A DNA stretch of 64,000 bases from Rhabdothermincola sediminis. GTDB taxonomy: Bacteria; Actinomycetota; Acidimicrobiia; Acidimicrobiales; Acidimicrobilacustridaceae. A program made the translations under genes and the position numbers. The stretch spans positions 62,001-126,000 of the forward strand of contig NZ_JACFSZ010000005.1 of assembly GCF_014805525.1 (NCBI RefSeq), in the 5' to 3' direction. The notes below the pieces were generated by a model. It had not been told where the DNA came from, ran no database searches, and was given only the letters and a program-made list of their open reading frames with translations. Each line of letters begins with the position of its first letter. The first letter of the stretch is position 1. Positions 16,464-24,057 of this stretch are shown piece after piece.

Positions 16464-17189
16464 ATGACCATCCGACGAGCCCCACACCCGTCACCTGCGC
16501 CGCCGCCCAGCGGCCCCCTCGCGGTGGTGTTCACCGGAGGTGAGCGACCGTCGCCGGACGCTCTGGACGGTGTGCCGAGGGACGCCTACGTCATCGCCGC
16601 TGACTCGGGTCTCCACCACGCGCTCGACCTCGGCTGGCCGGTGCACGTCGTGGTCGGCGACTTCGACTCGGTCGACGTCGGCCTACTGGCGCGGGCCGAG
16701 TCGCGGGGAGCGGTGGTCGAGCCCCATCCCGAGGCGAAGGATCACACCGACCTCGAGCTCGCGCTCCGGCGGGCGCGGGAGCTCGGGGCCCGCCAGGTGG
16801 TCGTGGTCGGTGGGGGAGGCGGTCGCTTCGATCACCTCCTCGCCAATGCCTTGGTGCTCGCGTCCGCCGAGTTCGCGCCGCTCGAGATCGAAGCCCGCCA
16901 CAGCGGGGCGCGCATCCACGTGGTGCGCAGCTTGGCGCGACTCTCGGGCTCGCCGGGTGAGCTGGTGACGCTGCTGCCCATCGGTGGCCCGGTGCACGGG
17001 GTGACCACGGCGGGTCTGCTGTACCCGCTCGCCTGCGACACCCTGATTCCCGGCACGACCCGGGGCGTCAGCAACGAGTTGCTCGGCGAGCAGGCCACGG
17101 TGGAGGTCGGCAGCGGGGTGCTGATCGCCATCCAGCCCGGTGGTCGGGGCACACACGTCTTCCGACAGCTCACAGGAGGCATCACGTGA
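16464..17189 (+). CDS. thiN: Thiamine diphosphokinase
   Basis: A 241-residue thiamine pyrophosphokinase that transfers pyrophosphate from ATP to thiamine, giving TPP. The catalytic domain shows AADSGLHHA, VGDFDSV (65-71) and KDHTDLELAL, the acidic Mg-ATP site of this family, followed by GGGGGRFDHLLANA. The C-terminal beta-sandwich thiamine-binding domain has VTTAGLLYPL and GVSNEL. The N-terminal 16 residues are Pro-rich and may be non-conserved. The gene follows the TPP riboswitch and overlaps the transporter gene by four bases (GTGA), so imported thiamine is probably activated by the product of the same mRNA. Confidence 0.92.
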   Translation: MTIRRAPHPSPAPPPSGPLAVVFTGGERPSPDALDGVPRDAYVIAADSGLHHALDLGWPVHVVVGDFDSVDVGLLARAESRGAVVEPHPEAKDHTDLELALRRARELGARQVVVVGGGGGRFDHLLANALVLASAEFAPLEIEARHSGARIHVVRSLARLSGSPGELVTLLPIGGPVHGVTTAGLLYPLACDTLIPGTTRGVSNELLGEQATVEVGSGVLIAIQPGGRGTHVFRQLTGGIT

Positions 17190-18295
17190 ACCCAGTGTCC
17201 AGCCCCCGCGCCGCTGCCGATCGCGTGCGGGTGATCGCCGCGCTCGTCGTCCTCGTCGCGCTGATGAGCGCTGCATGCGGGTCGTCCGGTTCCGGCGACG
17301 ACACGTCCGCGCCCGCGACCGGCGCCGGTCGCGGTGGCTCGGTCCGCTTGCTGACCCATGACTCGTTCAGCGTGAGCGACGCGGTGCTCGCCGGGTTCGA
17401 GCAGCGCACCGGCATCAAGGTCGAGGTGGTGCGAGGCGGCGACGCGGTCGAGGTGGTGAACCAGGCCATCCTGGCCAAGCGCAACCCGCAGGGCGACGTG
17501 CTGTTCGGCATCGACAACAACCTGTTGACCCGAGCCTTCGACGAGGGCCTGTTCGAACCGTACGAATCGCCTGCGCTGGCCGGCGTCGATCCCTCCTACG
17601 TCCTCGATCCCCAGCACCGCGTGACCCCGATCGACGTGGGCGACGTGTGCGTGAACTACGACCGGTCGCGCTTGCGAGCCGACGGGCTCCCGGTCCCCGA
17701 CACCTTGGAGGACCTGGCCGACCCCCGCTACCGGGGGATGCTGGTCGTCGAGAACCCCGCCACCTCGAGCCCGGGGCTCGCGTTCCTGCTGGGCACCAGG
17801 GCACGATTCGGGGAGGGTTGGCTCGATTACTGGCGTGCCTTGAAAGACAACGGGGTTACGGTCGCCGACGGCTGGGAACAGGCCTACTACAGCGACTTCT
17901 CGGGCGGCAGCGGGGAAGGAGACCGCCCCTTGGTGGTGAGCTACGCGTCCAGTCCGGCGGCAGAGGTGCCCGACCCGTCGATCAGTGTCGAGGACGCACC
18001 GACCGGGTTCGTGCCGGCGACCTGCTACCGCCAGATCGAGTTCGCCGGGATCCTCGCCGGCGCGGCCAACCCGGACGCGGCCCGCCAGCTCATCGACTTC
18101 CTGCTCTCCGTCCCCTTCCAGGAGGACGTGCCGATGCGCATGTTCGTCTACCCGGTGAACACCGAAGCCGCCCTGCCGGAAACCTTCACCAAGTTCGCGG
18201 CCCTGGCGACGGACCCGCTAGAGCTACCGCCGGCGGAGGTGGCTGCCAATCGTGACCGGTGGATCGAGGAGTGGACGAAGCTCTTCTCCGAGTGA
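17186..18295 (+). CDS. thiB: Thiamine ABC transporter substrate-binding lipoprotein (ThiB-like)
   Basis: A 369-residue periplasmic-type binding protein anchored as a lipoprotein: hydrophobic segment at residues 18-29 and lipobox MSAAC, then a Ser/Gly/Thr linker. The mature region begins RLLTHDSFSVSD, the N-terminal signature of the ThiB/TbpA group, and includes VVRGGDAVEVVNQAI, GDVLFGIDNN and VVSYASSPAAE. It captures thiamine or its phosphates outside the membrane and delivers it to the permease encoded next. The GTG start overlaps the thiamine kinase stop; its own stop overlaps the permease start. Ligand identity rests on family resemblance plus the riboswitch. Confidence 0.92.
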   Translation: MNPVSSPRAAADRVRVIAALVVLVALMSAACGSSGSGDDTSAPATGAGRGGSVRLLTHDSFSVSDAVLAGFEQRTGIKVEVVRGGDAVEVVNQAILAKRNPQGDVLFGIDNNLLTRAFDEGLFEPYESPALAGVDPSYVLDPQHRVTPIDVGDVCVNYDRSRLRADGLPVPDTLEDLADPRYRGMLVVENPATSSPGLAFLLGTRARFGEGWLDYWRALKDNGVTVADGWEQAYYSDFSGGSGEGDRPLVVSYASSPAAEVPDPSISVEDAPTGFVPATCYRQIEFAGILAGAANPDAARQLIDFLLSVPFQEDVPMRMFVYPVNTEAALPETFTKFAALATDPLELPPAEVAANRDRWIEEWTKLFSE

Positions 18296-19926
18296 TCCTC
18301 CGGCGGCTCGGGCGCCTGCTGCTGGTCGGGGTGCCCCTGGCGTTCCTGGCGATCTTCTTCGCCTATCCGGTGGTCGCCATCGTGCTGCGGGGTCTGCGAC
18401 CCGCAGGCCAGTGGGATCTCGGCGTCGTGGGGGAGGTGCTGGGCGAGCCCGCGTTGCGGCGGGTGGTGTGGTTCACCGCCTGGCAGGCGGCGGTCTCGAC
18501 CCTGCTCACCGTTGTCGTGGCCATGCCCGCAGCCTGGTGCTTCGCCCGGCTCGAGTTCCGGGGGAAGCGGCTGCTGTGGGCGGGCCTGATCGTCCCCTTC
18601 GTCCTGCCCACCGTCGTGGTGGGCGCCGCCTTCCTGGGCTTGGTCGGGCCCCGCAGCCCCCTCGGCGTGGACCTGCGAGGGACGGTGTGGGCGATCCTGT
18701 TGGCGCACGTCTTCTTCAACTACGCGGTGGTGGTGCGGACGGTGGGCGGTCTGTGGATGCACCTCGACCCGCACCTCGAGGAAGCTGCCCGGGTGCTCGG
18801 CGCTGGCTGGTGGCAGAGCTTCCGGCGCGTCACCTGGCCACTCCTGCGCCCGGCAGTGGCGGCGGCCGCGTCGATCGTGTTCTTGTTCACCTTCACCAGC
18901 TTCGGGGTGGTGTTGATCCTGGGTGGCCCCAGGTACCGCACGTTGGAGGTCGAGATCTACACCCAGACGGCACGCTTGTTGAACCTCGACACCGCCGCGG
19001 TGCTGGCGCTGGTGCAACTGGTGGCGGTGGTGGCGGTGCTGTTCGTGTACGCCCGGTACCAGGAGCGCCGCTCGGTGAGCCAGCTCCTACGCCCGGCCAC
19101 CGAGACCGCGCGCCCGCTCGCCGGCTGGCGCGACCGGGCGCTGCTCGGCGCCAACCTGGCGGTGATCGCGGTGTTGCTGGTGGCGCCGCTCGCCGTGCTG
19201 GTGGGGCGGTCCCTGTCGACGCCAGGCGGCTGGGGACTCGACGCGTACCGTGCACTCGATACGTCGAGGCGGGGGAGCGTGCTGTTCGTCGCACCCCTGG
19301 AAGCGGTGCGCAACTCCCTGCTCTTCGCCGGGGCGGCCACCCTGATCGCGCTGGTGGTGGGAACCATGGCGGCGTTCGCGATCGCCGGGCGCGATCCGGC
19401 ACGCACGGCCCGCTGGATCGACACCCTCCTCATGATCCCACTGGGCACCTCCGCGGTCACCGTGGGATTCGGGTTCCTCATCGCTCTGGATCGTCCTCCA
19501 CTGGACCTGCGCGACTCGCTCGTGCTGCTGCCCATCGCACACGCCTTGGTGGCGGTACCGTTCGTCATCCGTCTGCTGGTCCCGACGCTGCGTTCGATCG
19601 ACCCGCGGCTACGGGAGGCTGCTGCCGTGCTCGGTGCTCGGCCGGCTCGGGTGTGGCGGGAGGTCGACCTGCCACTCGTGGGAAGGGCGCTGCTCGCGGC
19701 GGCCGGTTTCGCGTTCGCGGTCTCGCTCGGCGAGTTCGGGGCCACCGTGTTTCTCGCTCGCAGCCAGTGGCCGACCCTCCCGATCGCGATCTACCGGTTC
19801 CTCGGCCAGCCGGGCCCGCTCAACTTCGCGCAGGCCGCTGCGCTGTCGACCATCCTGATGGGGCTGACGGTGGCGGTGATGCTCGCCATCGAACGGGTCC
19901 GGGTCGGCCGGATCGGGGAGTTCTGA
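18292..19926 (+). CDS. thiP: Thiamine ABC transporter permease (ThiP-like)
   Basis: A 544-residue permease with two fused BPD_transp_1 halves, about twelve helices. Each half carries an EAA loop for contact with the ATPase: LEEAARVLGAGWWQ in the first and LREAAAVLGARPARVW in the second. The double-length single polypeptide is typical of ThiP. The GTG start at 18292 overlaps the binding-protein stop (GTGA) and is preferred to the in-frame GTG at 18259, which would add 11 residues inside the upstream gene. The stop shares one base with the ATPase start (TGATG). Confidence 0.92.
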   Translation: MILRRLGRLLLVGVPLAFLAIFFAYPVVAIVLRGLRPAGQWDLGVVGEVLGEPALRRVVWFTAWQAAVSTLLTVVVAMPAAWCFARLEFRGKRLLWAGLIVPFVLPTVVVGAAFLGLVGPRSPLGVDLRGTVWAILLAHVFFNYAVVVRTVGGLWMHLDPHLEEAARVLGAGWWQSFRRVTWPLLRPAVAAAASIVFLFTFTSFGVVLILGGPRYRTLEVEIYTQTARLLNLDTAAVLALVQLVAVVAVLFVYARYQERRSVSQLLRPATETARPLAGWRDRALLGANLAVIAVLLVAPLAVLVGRSLSTPGGWGLDAYRALDTSRRGSVLFVAPLEAVRNSLLFAGAATLIALVVGTMAAFAIAGRDPARTARWIDTLLMIPLGTSAVTVGFGFLIALDRPPLDLRDSLVLLPIAHALVAVPFVIRLLVPTLRSIDPRLREAAAVLGARPARVWREVDLPLVGRALLAAAGFAFAVSLGEFGATVFLARSQWPTLPIAIYRFLGQPGPLNFAQAAALSTILMGLTVAVMLAIERVRVGRIGEF

Positions 19927-20948
19927 TGCTGGAGGTCGAGGACCTGGCCGTCACCATCGACGGCCGCCACATCCTTGACGGAGTGTCCGCTACCGTGCCC
20001 CCGGGCGGGGTGCTCGGGGTCCTCGGGCCTTCGGGCAGCGGCAAGACCACGCTGCTGCGGGCCATCGCGGGGCTGCAACCCGTCGAGCGGGGCTCCATCC
20101 GGGTCGATGGACGGGACCTGACACCGCTCCCCACCCACCGGCGGCAGGTGGGACTGATGTTCCAGGACTACGCCTTGTTCCCGCACCTGGACGTGGCCGG
20201 CAACGTGGCCTTCGGTCTGCGGGTGCGCGGTGCCGGGCGGGCCGAGCAGGGAGCGCGGGTCGGCGAGGTGCTCGAGCTGGTCGGGTTGTCCGGCTGCGGG
20301 TCCCGGGCGGTGTCGTCGTTGTCCGGGGGCGAGCGCCAGCGGGTGGCGTTGGCGCGGGCATTGGCCCCCGCTCCCCGAGTGCTGATGCTCGATGAGCCGC
20401 TGGGGGCCCTCGACCGGGCGCTGCGCGAACGGTTGCTGGTCGAGCTCCAGGAACTGTTCGCCAACCTCGAGGTGTCGGTGGTGTACGTCACCCACGACCA
20501 GGACGAAGCGCTCAGCGTGGCGGGGGAGGTGGCCCTGTTGCGCGAGGGGCGGGTGGTGCGGCGCGGCCCGCCCGCCGAGCTGCGGGCTCGTCCGGGTGAC
20601 GCCTGGTCGGCGCGCTTCCTCGGTTTCACGAACGTGTTCGACGTCGAGGTTCGTGACGGCACGGTGCTCTTCGAGGCGGGCGTGCTTGCTCGAGCGGCGA
20701 CCCAGCTCCCTCCTGGTCACGGGTCCGTGCTGGTCCGCCCCCGCGGCGCGCGGCTCGACGCCGCCGGGCAGCTGCGAGGCCGGGTGGACGCGCACCTCTT
20801 CACCGGAGACCAGACCGTGGTCCGGGTGCGGCTGGGGGAGCGCACGACGCTCGACGTGCTCGCCGACGGGGAGGCGGTTCCCGGCGTGGGGACGGAGGTG
20901 GGGGTCACGGTGCTCCCCGGCGCGGTCGAGCCGTTGGAGCGTGGTTGA
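19926..20948 (+). CDS. thiQ: Thiamine ABC transporter ATP-binding protein (ThiQ-like)
   Basis: A 340-residue ABC ATPase that powers the thiamine permease. Walker A is GPSGSGKTT (about 35-43), the Q-loop is FQDYALFPHLDV, the signature is LSGGERQRVALARAL, Walker B is VLMLDEPLGALD, and the H-loop VTHDQDEALS. The C-terminal 110 residues form a TOBE-like beta domain, making it longer than enterobacterial ThiQ and closer to PotA/FbpC-type ATPases. The ATG shares a base with the permease stop. It closes the riboswitch-controlled operon. Confidence 0.92.
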   Translation: MLEVEDLAVTIDGRHILDGVSATVPPGGVLGVLGPSGSGKTTLLRAIAGLQPVERGSIRVDGRDLTPLPTHRRQVGLMFQDYALFPHLDVAGNVAFGLRVRGAGRAEQGARVGEVLELVGLSGCGSRAVSSLSGGERQRVALARALAPAPRVLMLDEPLGALDRALRERLLVELQELFANLEVSVVYVTHDQDEALSVAGEVALLREGRVVRRGPPAELRARPGDAWSARFLGFTNVFDVEVRDGTVLFEAGVLARAATQLPPGHGSVLVRPRGARLDAAGQLRGRVDAHLFTGDQTVVRVRLGERTTLDVLADGEAVPGVGTEVGVTVLPGAVEPLERG

Positions 20949-20987
20949 CCCCGGCTTCGGGCAGCGGGCGCTGCGGTCCCGGGCGGG

Positions 20988-20993
20988 CACAAT
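20988..20993 (+). promoter_or_regulatory. Possible -10 box (CACAAT) of the SRPBCC gene
   Basis: CACAAT ends six bases before the GTG at 21000, the spacing of the leaderless promoters in this window. It supports GTG 21000 over the in-frame ATG at 21006. Confidence 0.4.
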
Positions 20994-20999
20994 GGCGGG

Positions 21000-21452
21000 G
21001 TGGAGATGACCGCATCACTCGAAGCCCCGTGCCCGCCCCGCCGTCTGTTCGCTGCCGTCGAGGACCTGGGTCGCTACCCGGCGTGGCTGTCGATCGTACC
21101 GAAGGCGGAGCCCGCGCCCGCGGCGCCGGGCGATGCCGGTCCCGCGTGGTCGGTGGAGCTGCGAGGCCGGATCGGTCCGCTGGCGCGCTCGAAGCGGCTG
21201 CGGATGGTGCGCACGGTCCACGAAGCGCCCACACGGGTACGGTTCGAGCGCCGGGAGCTCGACGGCCGTCGGCACTCAGCCTGGGTGCTCGAAGCCCGTG
21301 TCGTCGCCGACGGCGGGCTGAGTCGCCTGGAGATGGACCTCCACTACGGCGGATCGTTCGGCGGGTCGGTGCTCGAGCGGCTGCTCAGCGAGGAGATCGA
21401 CGAGAGCCGCCCGCGCCTGCTGGCGCAGCTCGCCGCCGTCGACCCCGCCTGA
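21000..21452 (+). CDS. SRPBCC-family (polyketide cyclase/START-like) protein
   Basis: A 150-residue protein with the SRPBCC helix-grip pattern: EMTASLEAPCPPRRLFAAVEDLGRYPAWL (here shown in part as the start strand and first helix), a central set of strands with RRELDGRRHSAWVLEAR, and a long C-terminal helix (SVLERLLSEEIDESRPRLLAQL). The family binds hydrophobic ligands in a deep pocket; many actinobacterial members are of unknown role. It stands alone, 51 bases after the thiamine operon, with its own probable promoter. Function cannot be assigned more closely. Confidence 0.8.
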   Translation: MEMTASLEAPCPPRRLFAAVEDLGRYPAWLSIVPKAEPAPAAPGDAGPAWSVELRGRIGPLARSKRLRMVRTVHEAPTRVRFERRELDGRRHSAWVLEARVVADGGLSRLEMDLHYGGSFGGSVLERLLSEEIDESRPRLLAQLAAVDPA

Positions 21453-21481
21453 CCGTGCTTGCCCCGCCACCCGGGTCCAAG

Positions 21482-21487
21482 TAGCGT
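21482..21487 (+). promoter_or_regulatory. -10 box (TAGCGT) of the secreted-protein gene
   Basis: TAGCGT lies 64 bases before the ATG, so this transcript has a leader of about 57 bases that includes a strong Shine-Dalgarno site. Confidence 0.45.
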
Positions 21488-21551
21488 GATTCGGACTTCG
21501 TGGGCCCGGCGCGGGCTCATCGACGGGGCTTCTTCCAGGGAGGGACAGATC

Positions 21552-22253
21552 ATGCGTCTTCGTAGATCGTTGGCGGTCGCCGTGGCTGCGGGAGTGCTGG
21601 CAGGCGGTCTGGCAGCCTCACTGCCCGCGTCGGCCGGTGCTGCTGTGACGCCGATCAACGTCAACGGAGTCTGCACCGGCGCGGACGAGGCCAGCCAGAC
21701 CATCCTCAACAACTTCGGTGGGTCGCTGAACGTCCCGTTCCAGGTGACACCGGACGTCCCGGAGAACCTGCCCCCGGGCGACACGGCGACGGTGAGCTTC
21801 ACGTGGGGGCTGAGCCTCACCCAGGAGACCATCGACCTCCTCACCGGTCTCGGCATCACCTCGGTCGATGTCTCGGGGTTGACGCTTCCGGTGATCGCCC
21901 AGGGCTCAGCGAGTTCTCCGAACACCATCGTGGGGAACCCACCCGACGCCACCATCCCCGTCCCACCGCCCAGCCCACCCCAGGTCGGCCCGTTCACCGG
22001 CCAAGTCGAGGGTGGCGAGACCGACATCATCTACACCGTGGGCACCATCACGTTGTCCGTCACGATCGGTGCTCCGCTCAACATCACCCTCAACCTGTCG
22101 TGTGTCGACCCCCAGGCCACCGTGCTCGGCACCACGATCGTCACGGGTGTGACCCCGTCCACCCAGCCGCCACCCACGCTGCCGCCGACCACCACGACGT
22201 CCACCACGGCACAGCAGGCTGCGGCGACGACCAGCCCACGTTTCACCGGCTGA
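21552..22253 (+). CDS. Secreted protein of unknown function
   Basis: A 233-residue exported protein. It has a classical signal peptide (MRLRRSLAVAVAAGVLAG..., cleavage probably near ASAGAA at residues 32-37), a mature beta-rich domain with two cysteines (VCTGAD and LSCVDP), Pro-rich central segment VPPPSPPQ, and a C-terminal Pro/Thr tail (PPTTTTSTT). The ATG follows AGGGAGGGACAG, a good ribosome-binding site. No anchor or LPXTG motif is visible, so it is probably released or loosely wall-bound. I do not recognise the family. A strong hairpin terminator follows the stop, so it is a single-gene unit. Confidence 0.78.
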   Translation: MRLRRSLAVAVAAGVLAGGLAASLPASAGAAVTPINVNGVCTGADEASQTILNNFGGSLNVPFQVTPDVPENLPPGDTATVSFTWGLSLTQETIDLLTGLGITSVDVSGLTLPVIAQGSASSPNTIVGNPPDATIPVPPPSPPQVGPFTGQVEGGETDIIYTVGTITLSVTIGAPLNITLNLSCVDPQATVLGTTIVTGVTPSTQPPPTLPPTTTTSTTAQQAAATTSPRFTG

Positions 22254-22274
22254 CACCGATCCCTTCCGACCACG

Positions 22275-22300
22275 CAGGGCCCCGCTACCGCGGGGCCCTG
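22275..22300 (+). terminator. Hairpin terminator after the secreted-protein gene
   Basis: CAGGGCCCCGC and GCGGGGCCCTG form a perfect 11-bp stem around a TACC loop, 22 bases after the stop codon. No T-tract follows, as is usual in high-GC actinobacteria. Confidence 0.75.
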
Positions 22301-22324
22301 TCGCGTTCCGGAGTCACCCATCAA

Positions 22325-22368
22325 CTGGCAGGTCAAACGCGTGCTTTGGCACGCGTTTGACCTGCCAG
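22325..22368. repeat. Perfect 44-base palindrome, copy 1
   Basis: A 20-base arm (CTGGCAGGTCAAACGCGTGC) is repeated exactly in reverse complement around a TTTG loop. It lies just before the TauE-type permease gene. A related palindrome at 23952-24001 shares 16 of 20 left-arm bases. It could be a member of an extragenic palindromic repeat family or a terminator; two copies alone cannot decide. Confidence 0.85.
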
Positions 22369-22398
22369 AACGCAGGGGGGTCGCCGTTTCGATCCGGG

Positions 22399-23145
22399 AT
22401 GGCTCACGGTGGCACACTCGCAGGCTTGAGCCCGTTCACGCTGCTCGCCGCCGTCTCCGTCATGGCCGCCGGCGCGGCCGTTCAAGGATCGGTGGGATTC
22501 GGTGCCGCGCTGGTCGCGGCGCCCTTGCTCGCCCTGCTCGACCCCACCTTCGTGCCGGCACCGCTCATCCTCGCCGCGCTGGTCCTCAACATCCTCATGC
22601 TCCGGCGGGAACGCGGTAGCCATCACTGGCGCGCGGTGGCCTGGCCCATCGCCGGCCAGATCCCCGGGGCGCTGATGGGCGCCACCGTGCTCGTGCTGGC
22701 CAGCGACGACGGCGCGCTCGGCGTGATCTTCGCCGCCATGATCCTGGCCGCGGTGGCCCTCTCCATCTCGGGCCTACGGGCTGAGCCCACCCCACCGGTG
22801 CTCTTCGCCGCCGGCAGCCTCTCCGGGTTGATGCAGTCGACGGTGGGCGCGGGAGGCCCGCCCATCGCGCTGGCGTTCCAGGGTCGCAGCGGCCCTGACC
22901 TGCGGGCGGCACTCGCCCGCTACTTCACCGTCTCCTGCCTGGTCTCGCTGGGGTTCCTGGCGGCGGTCGGTCAGATCGGCGGCCGGGAGCTCGTGGACGC
23001 AGCCGTCCTGATGCCGGGGGCGGTCACCGGTTTCATCGGGTCCGGATGGGTGTCCCGCCACGTCGACGGGGTCGTGGCTCGTCGGGCGGTGCTCACCCTC
23101 TCGGCCCTCGCCGCCCTCGCGGTCCTGGCCCGGTCGTTGGCATGA
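22399..23145 (+). CDS. TSUP (TauE/SafE) family permease
   Basis: A 248-residue membrane protein with about eight helices of the TSUP family, which exports or imports sulfite, sulfoacetate or other organic anions. The two family repeats show as VQGSVGFGAALVAAPLLALLDP and LMQSTVGAGGPPIALAF, each with the conserved glycine-rich half-helix. ATG 22399 is chosen; the frame extends upstream only into the palindrome. The stop overlaps the start of an ABC ATPase gene (ATGA), an unusual partner for a secondary transporter. Substrate unknown. Confidence 0.87.
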   Translation: MAHGGTLAGLSPFTLLAAVSVMAAGAAVQGSVGFGAALVAAPLLALLDPTFVPAPLILAALVLNILMLRRERGSHHWRAVAWPIAGQIPGALMGATVLVLASDDGALGVIFAAMILAAVALSISGLRAEPTPPVLFAAGSLSGLMQSTVGAGGPPIALAFQGRSGPDLRAALARYFTVSCLVSLGFLAAVGQIGGRELVDAAVLMPGAVTGFIGSGWVSRHVDGVVARRAVLTLSALAALAVLARSLA

Positions 23146-24005
23146 GCGCTCCACGGGCCGGGCAGGATCCGACAGTCGAATTGCGGAGCGTGTCGCTGGT
23201 CCGCGGCGCACAGGTGATCCTCGATGGCGTCGACTGGGTCGTGCAGTCCGGTGAGCGATGGGTGGTGCTCGGCCCGAACGGCTCCGGCAAGACCTCGCTG
23301 CTGCGCATCGCGTCGCTGTGGTTGCATCCCACGAGCGGGCAGGTGCGGGTGTTCGGCCACCAGCTCGGACGGACCGACGTCCGGCGTCTGCGGGGTCGCA
23401 TCGGTGTGGCCAGTGCCGGCTCGGCCGATCAACTGCGCCCGAGCCTCACCGCGCTCGAGGTGGTGATGACCGGGCGGTACGCCGCCCTCGAGCCGTGGTG
23501 GCACACCTACGATGACGCCGACCGGACGCGAGCCGCCGAGCTGCTCGACCGGATGGGGGTGGGCGCGAGGACGGCCCACGGGCTGGGCTCCCTCTCGTCC
23601 GGTGAGCGCCAGCGGGTGCTGCTGGCCCGCGCGCTGATGGCCGAGCCGGATCTGGTCCTGCTCGACGAGCCGACCGCGGGTCTGGACCTGCCGGGTCGGG
23701 AGGAGCTGGTGGCCAGCCTCGATGACCTGGCGGCCGATCCCTCGACGCCGCCGACGGTGCTGGTCACCCACCACGTGGAGGAGATCCCGCCCTGTTTCAC
23801 CCATGCGCTGCTGCTCTCCGCCGGTCGGGTGCAGGCGTGCGGTGCGATCCGGGAGGTGCTCACGGCTGAGGCGCTCTCGGCCTGTATGCGGATGGCGGTG
23901 CAGCTCGACCGTGATCCGACCTCGGGCCGGTTGAGCGCCCGCGCCCGACGCGAACCGGCAGGCAAAGCGCGTGCGGGAGCACGCGCCTCGCCTGCCGGTT
24001 CATGA
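23142..24005 (+). CDS. ABC transporter ATP-binding protein (stand-alone)
   Basis: A 287-residue ABC ATPase with Walker A GPNGSGKTS, a Q-loop region reading VASAGSADQLRPSL, signature LSSGERQRVLLARAL, Walker B LVLLDEPTAGLD and H-loop VTHHVEEIP. It resembles the soluble YlmA/ModF-like subgroup. No ABC membrane subunit is encoded nearby; the ATG overlaps the TSUP permease stop (ATGA). The last 18 residues (from REPAGKARAG onward) are encoded by the second palindrome and are probably an acquired tail. Role unknown: it might act with an unlinked permease or in a non-transport role. Confidence 0.85.
   Translation: MSAPRAGQDPTVELRSVSLVRGAQVILDGVDWVVQSGERWVVLGPNGSGKTSLLRIASLWLHPTSGQVRVFGHQLGRTDVRRLRGRIGVASAGSADQLRPSLTALEVVMTGRYAALEPWWHTYDDADRTRAAELLDRMGVGARTAHGLGSLSSGERQRVLLARALMAEPDLVLLDEPTAGLDLPGREELVASLDDLAADPSTPPTVLVTHHVEEIPPCFTHALLLSAGRVQACGAIREVLTAEALSACMRMAVQLDRDPTSGRLSARARREPAGKARAGARASPAGS
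23952..24001. repeat. Near-perfect 50-base palindrome, copy 2
   Basis: Arms of 23 bases, starting GAACCGGCAGGCAAAGCGCG, pair at 21 of 23 positions around a GGGA loop. The core (CCGGCAGG...GCGTGC) matches copy 1 at 22325-22368. It overlaps the last codons of the ABC ATPase gene and ends two bases before the terminal TGA triplet region. Confidence 0.85.
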
Positions 24006-24017
24006 GTCGGGCGTTGG

Positions 24018-24023
24018 TACGCT
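24018..24023 (+). promoter_or_regulatory. -10 box (TACGCT) of the CNNM/CorC operon
   Basis: TACGCT lies after the palindrome. It is inside the frame that could be translated from the upstream GTG at 23971, which argues that translation starts further downstream. Confidence 0.5.
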
Positions 24024-24057
24024 GGCGGCGACCTGCCCCCGGCCACGGAGTGCACCG

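Noticed and set aside
15212-16534. Upstream extension of the glutaminyl cyclotransferase frame through the fucose synthase region
   Set aside because: It is antisense of fcl; the signal peptide and lipobox set the start at 15211.
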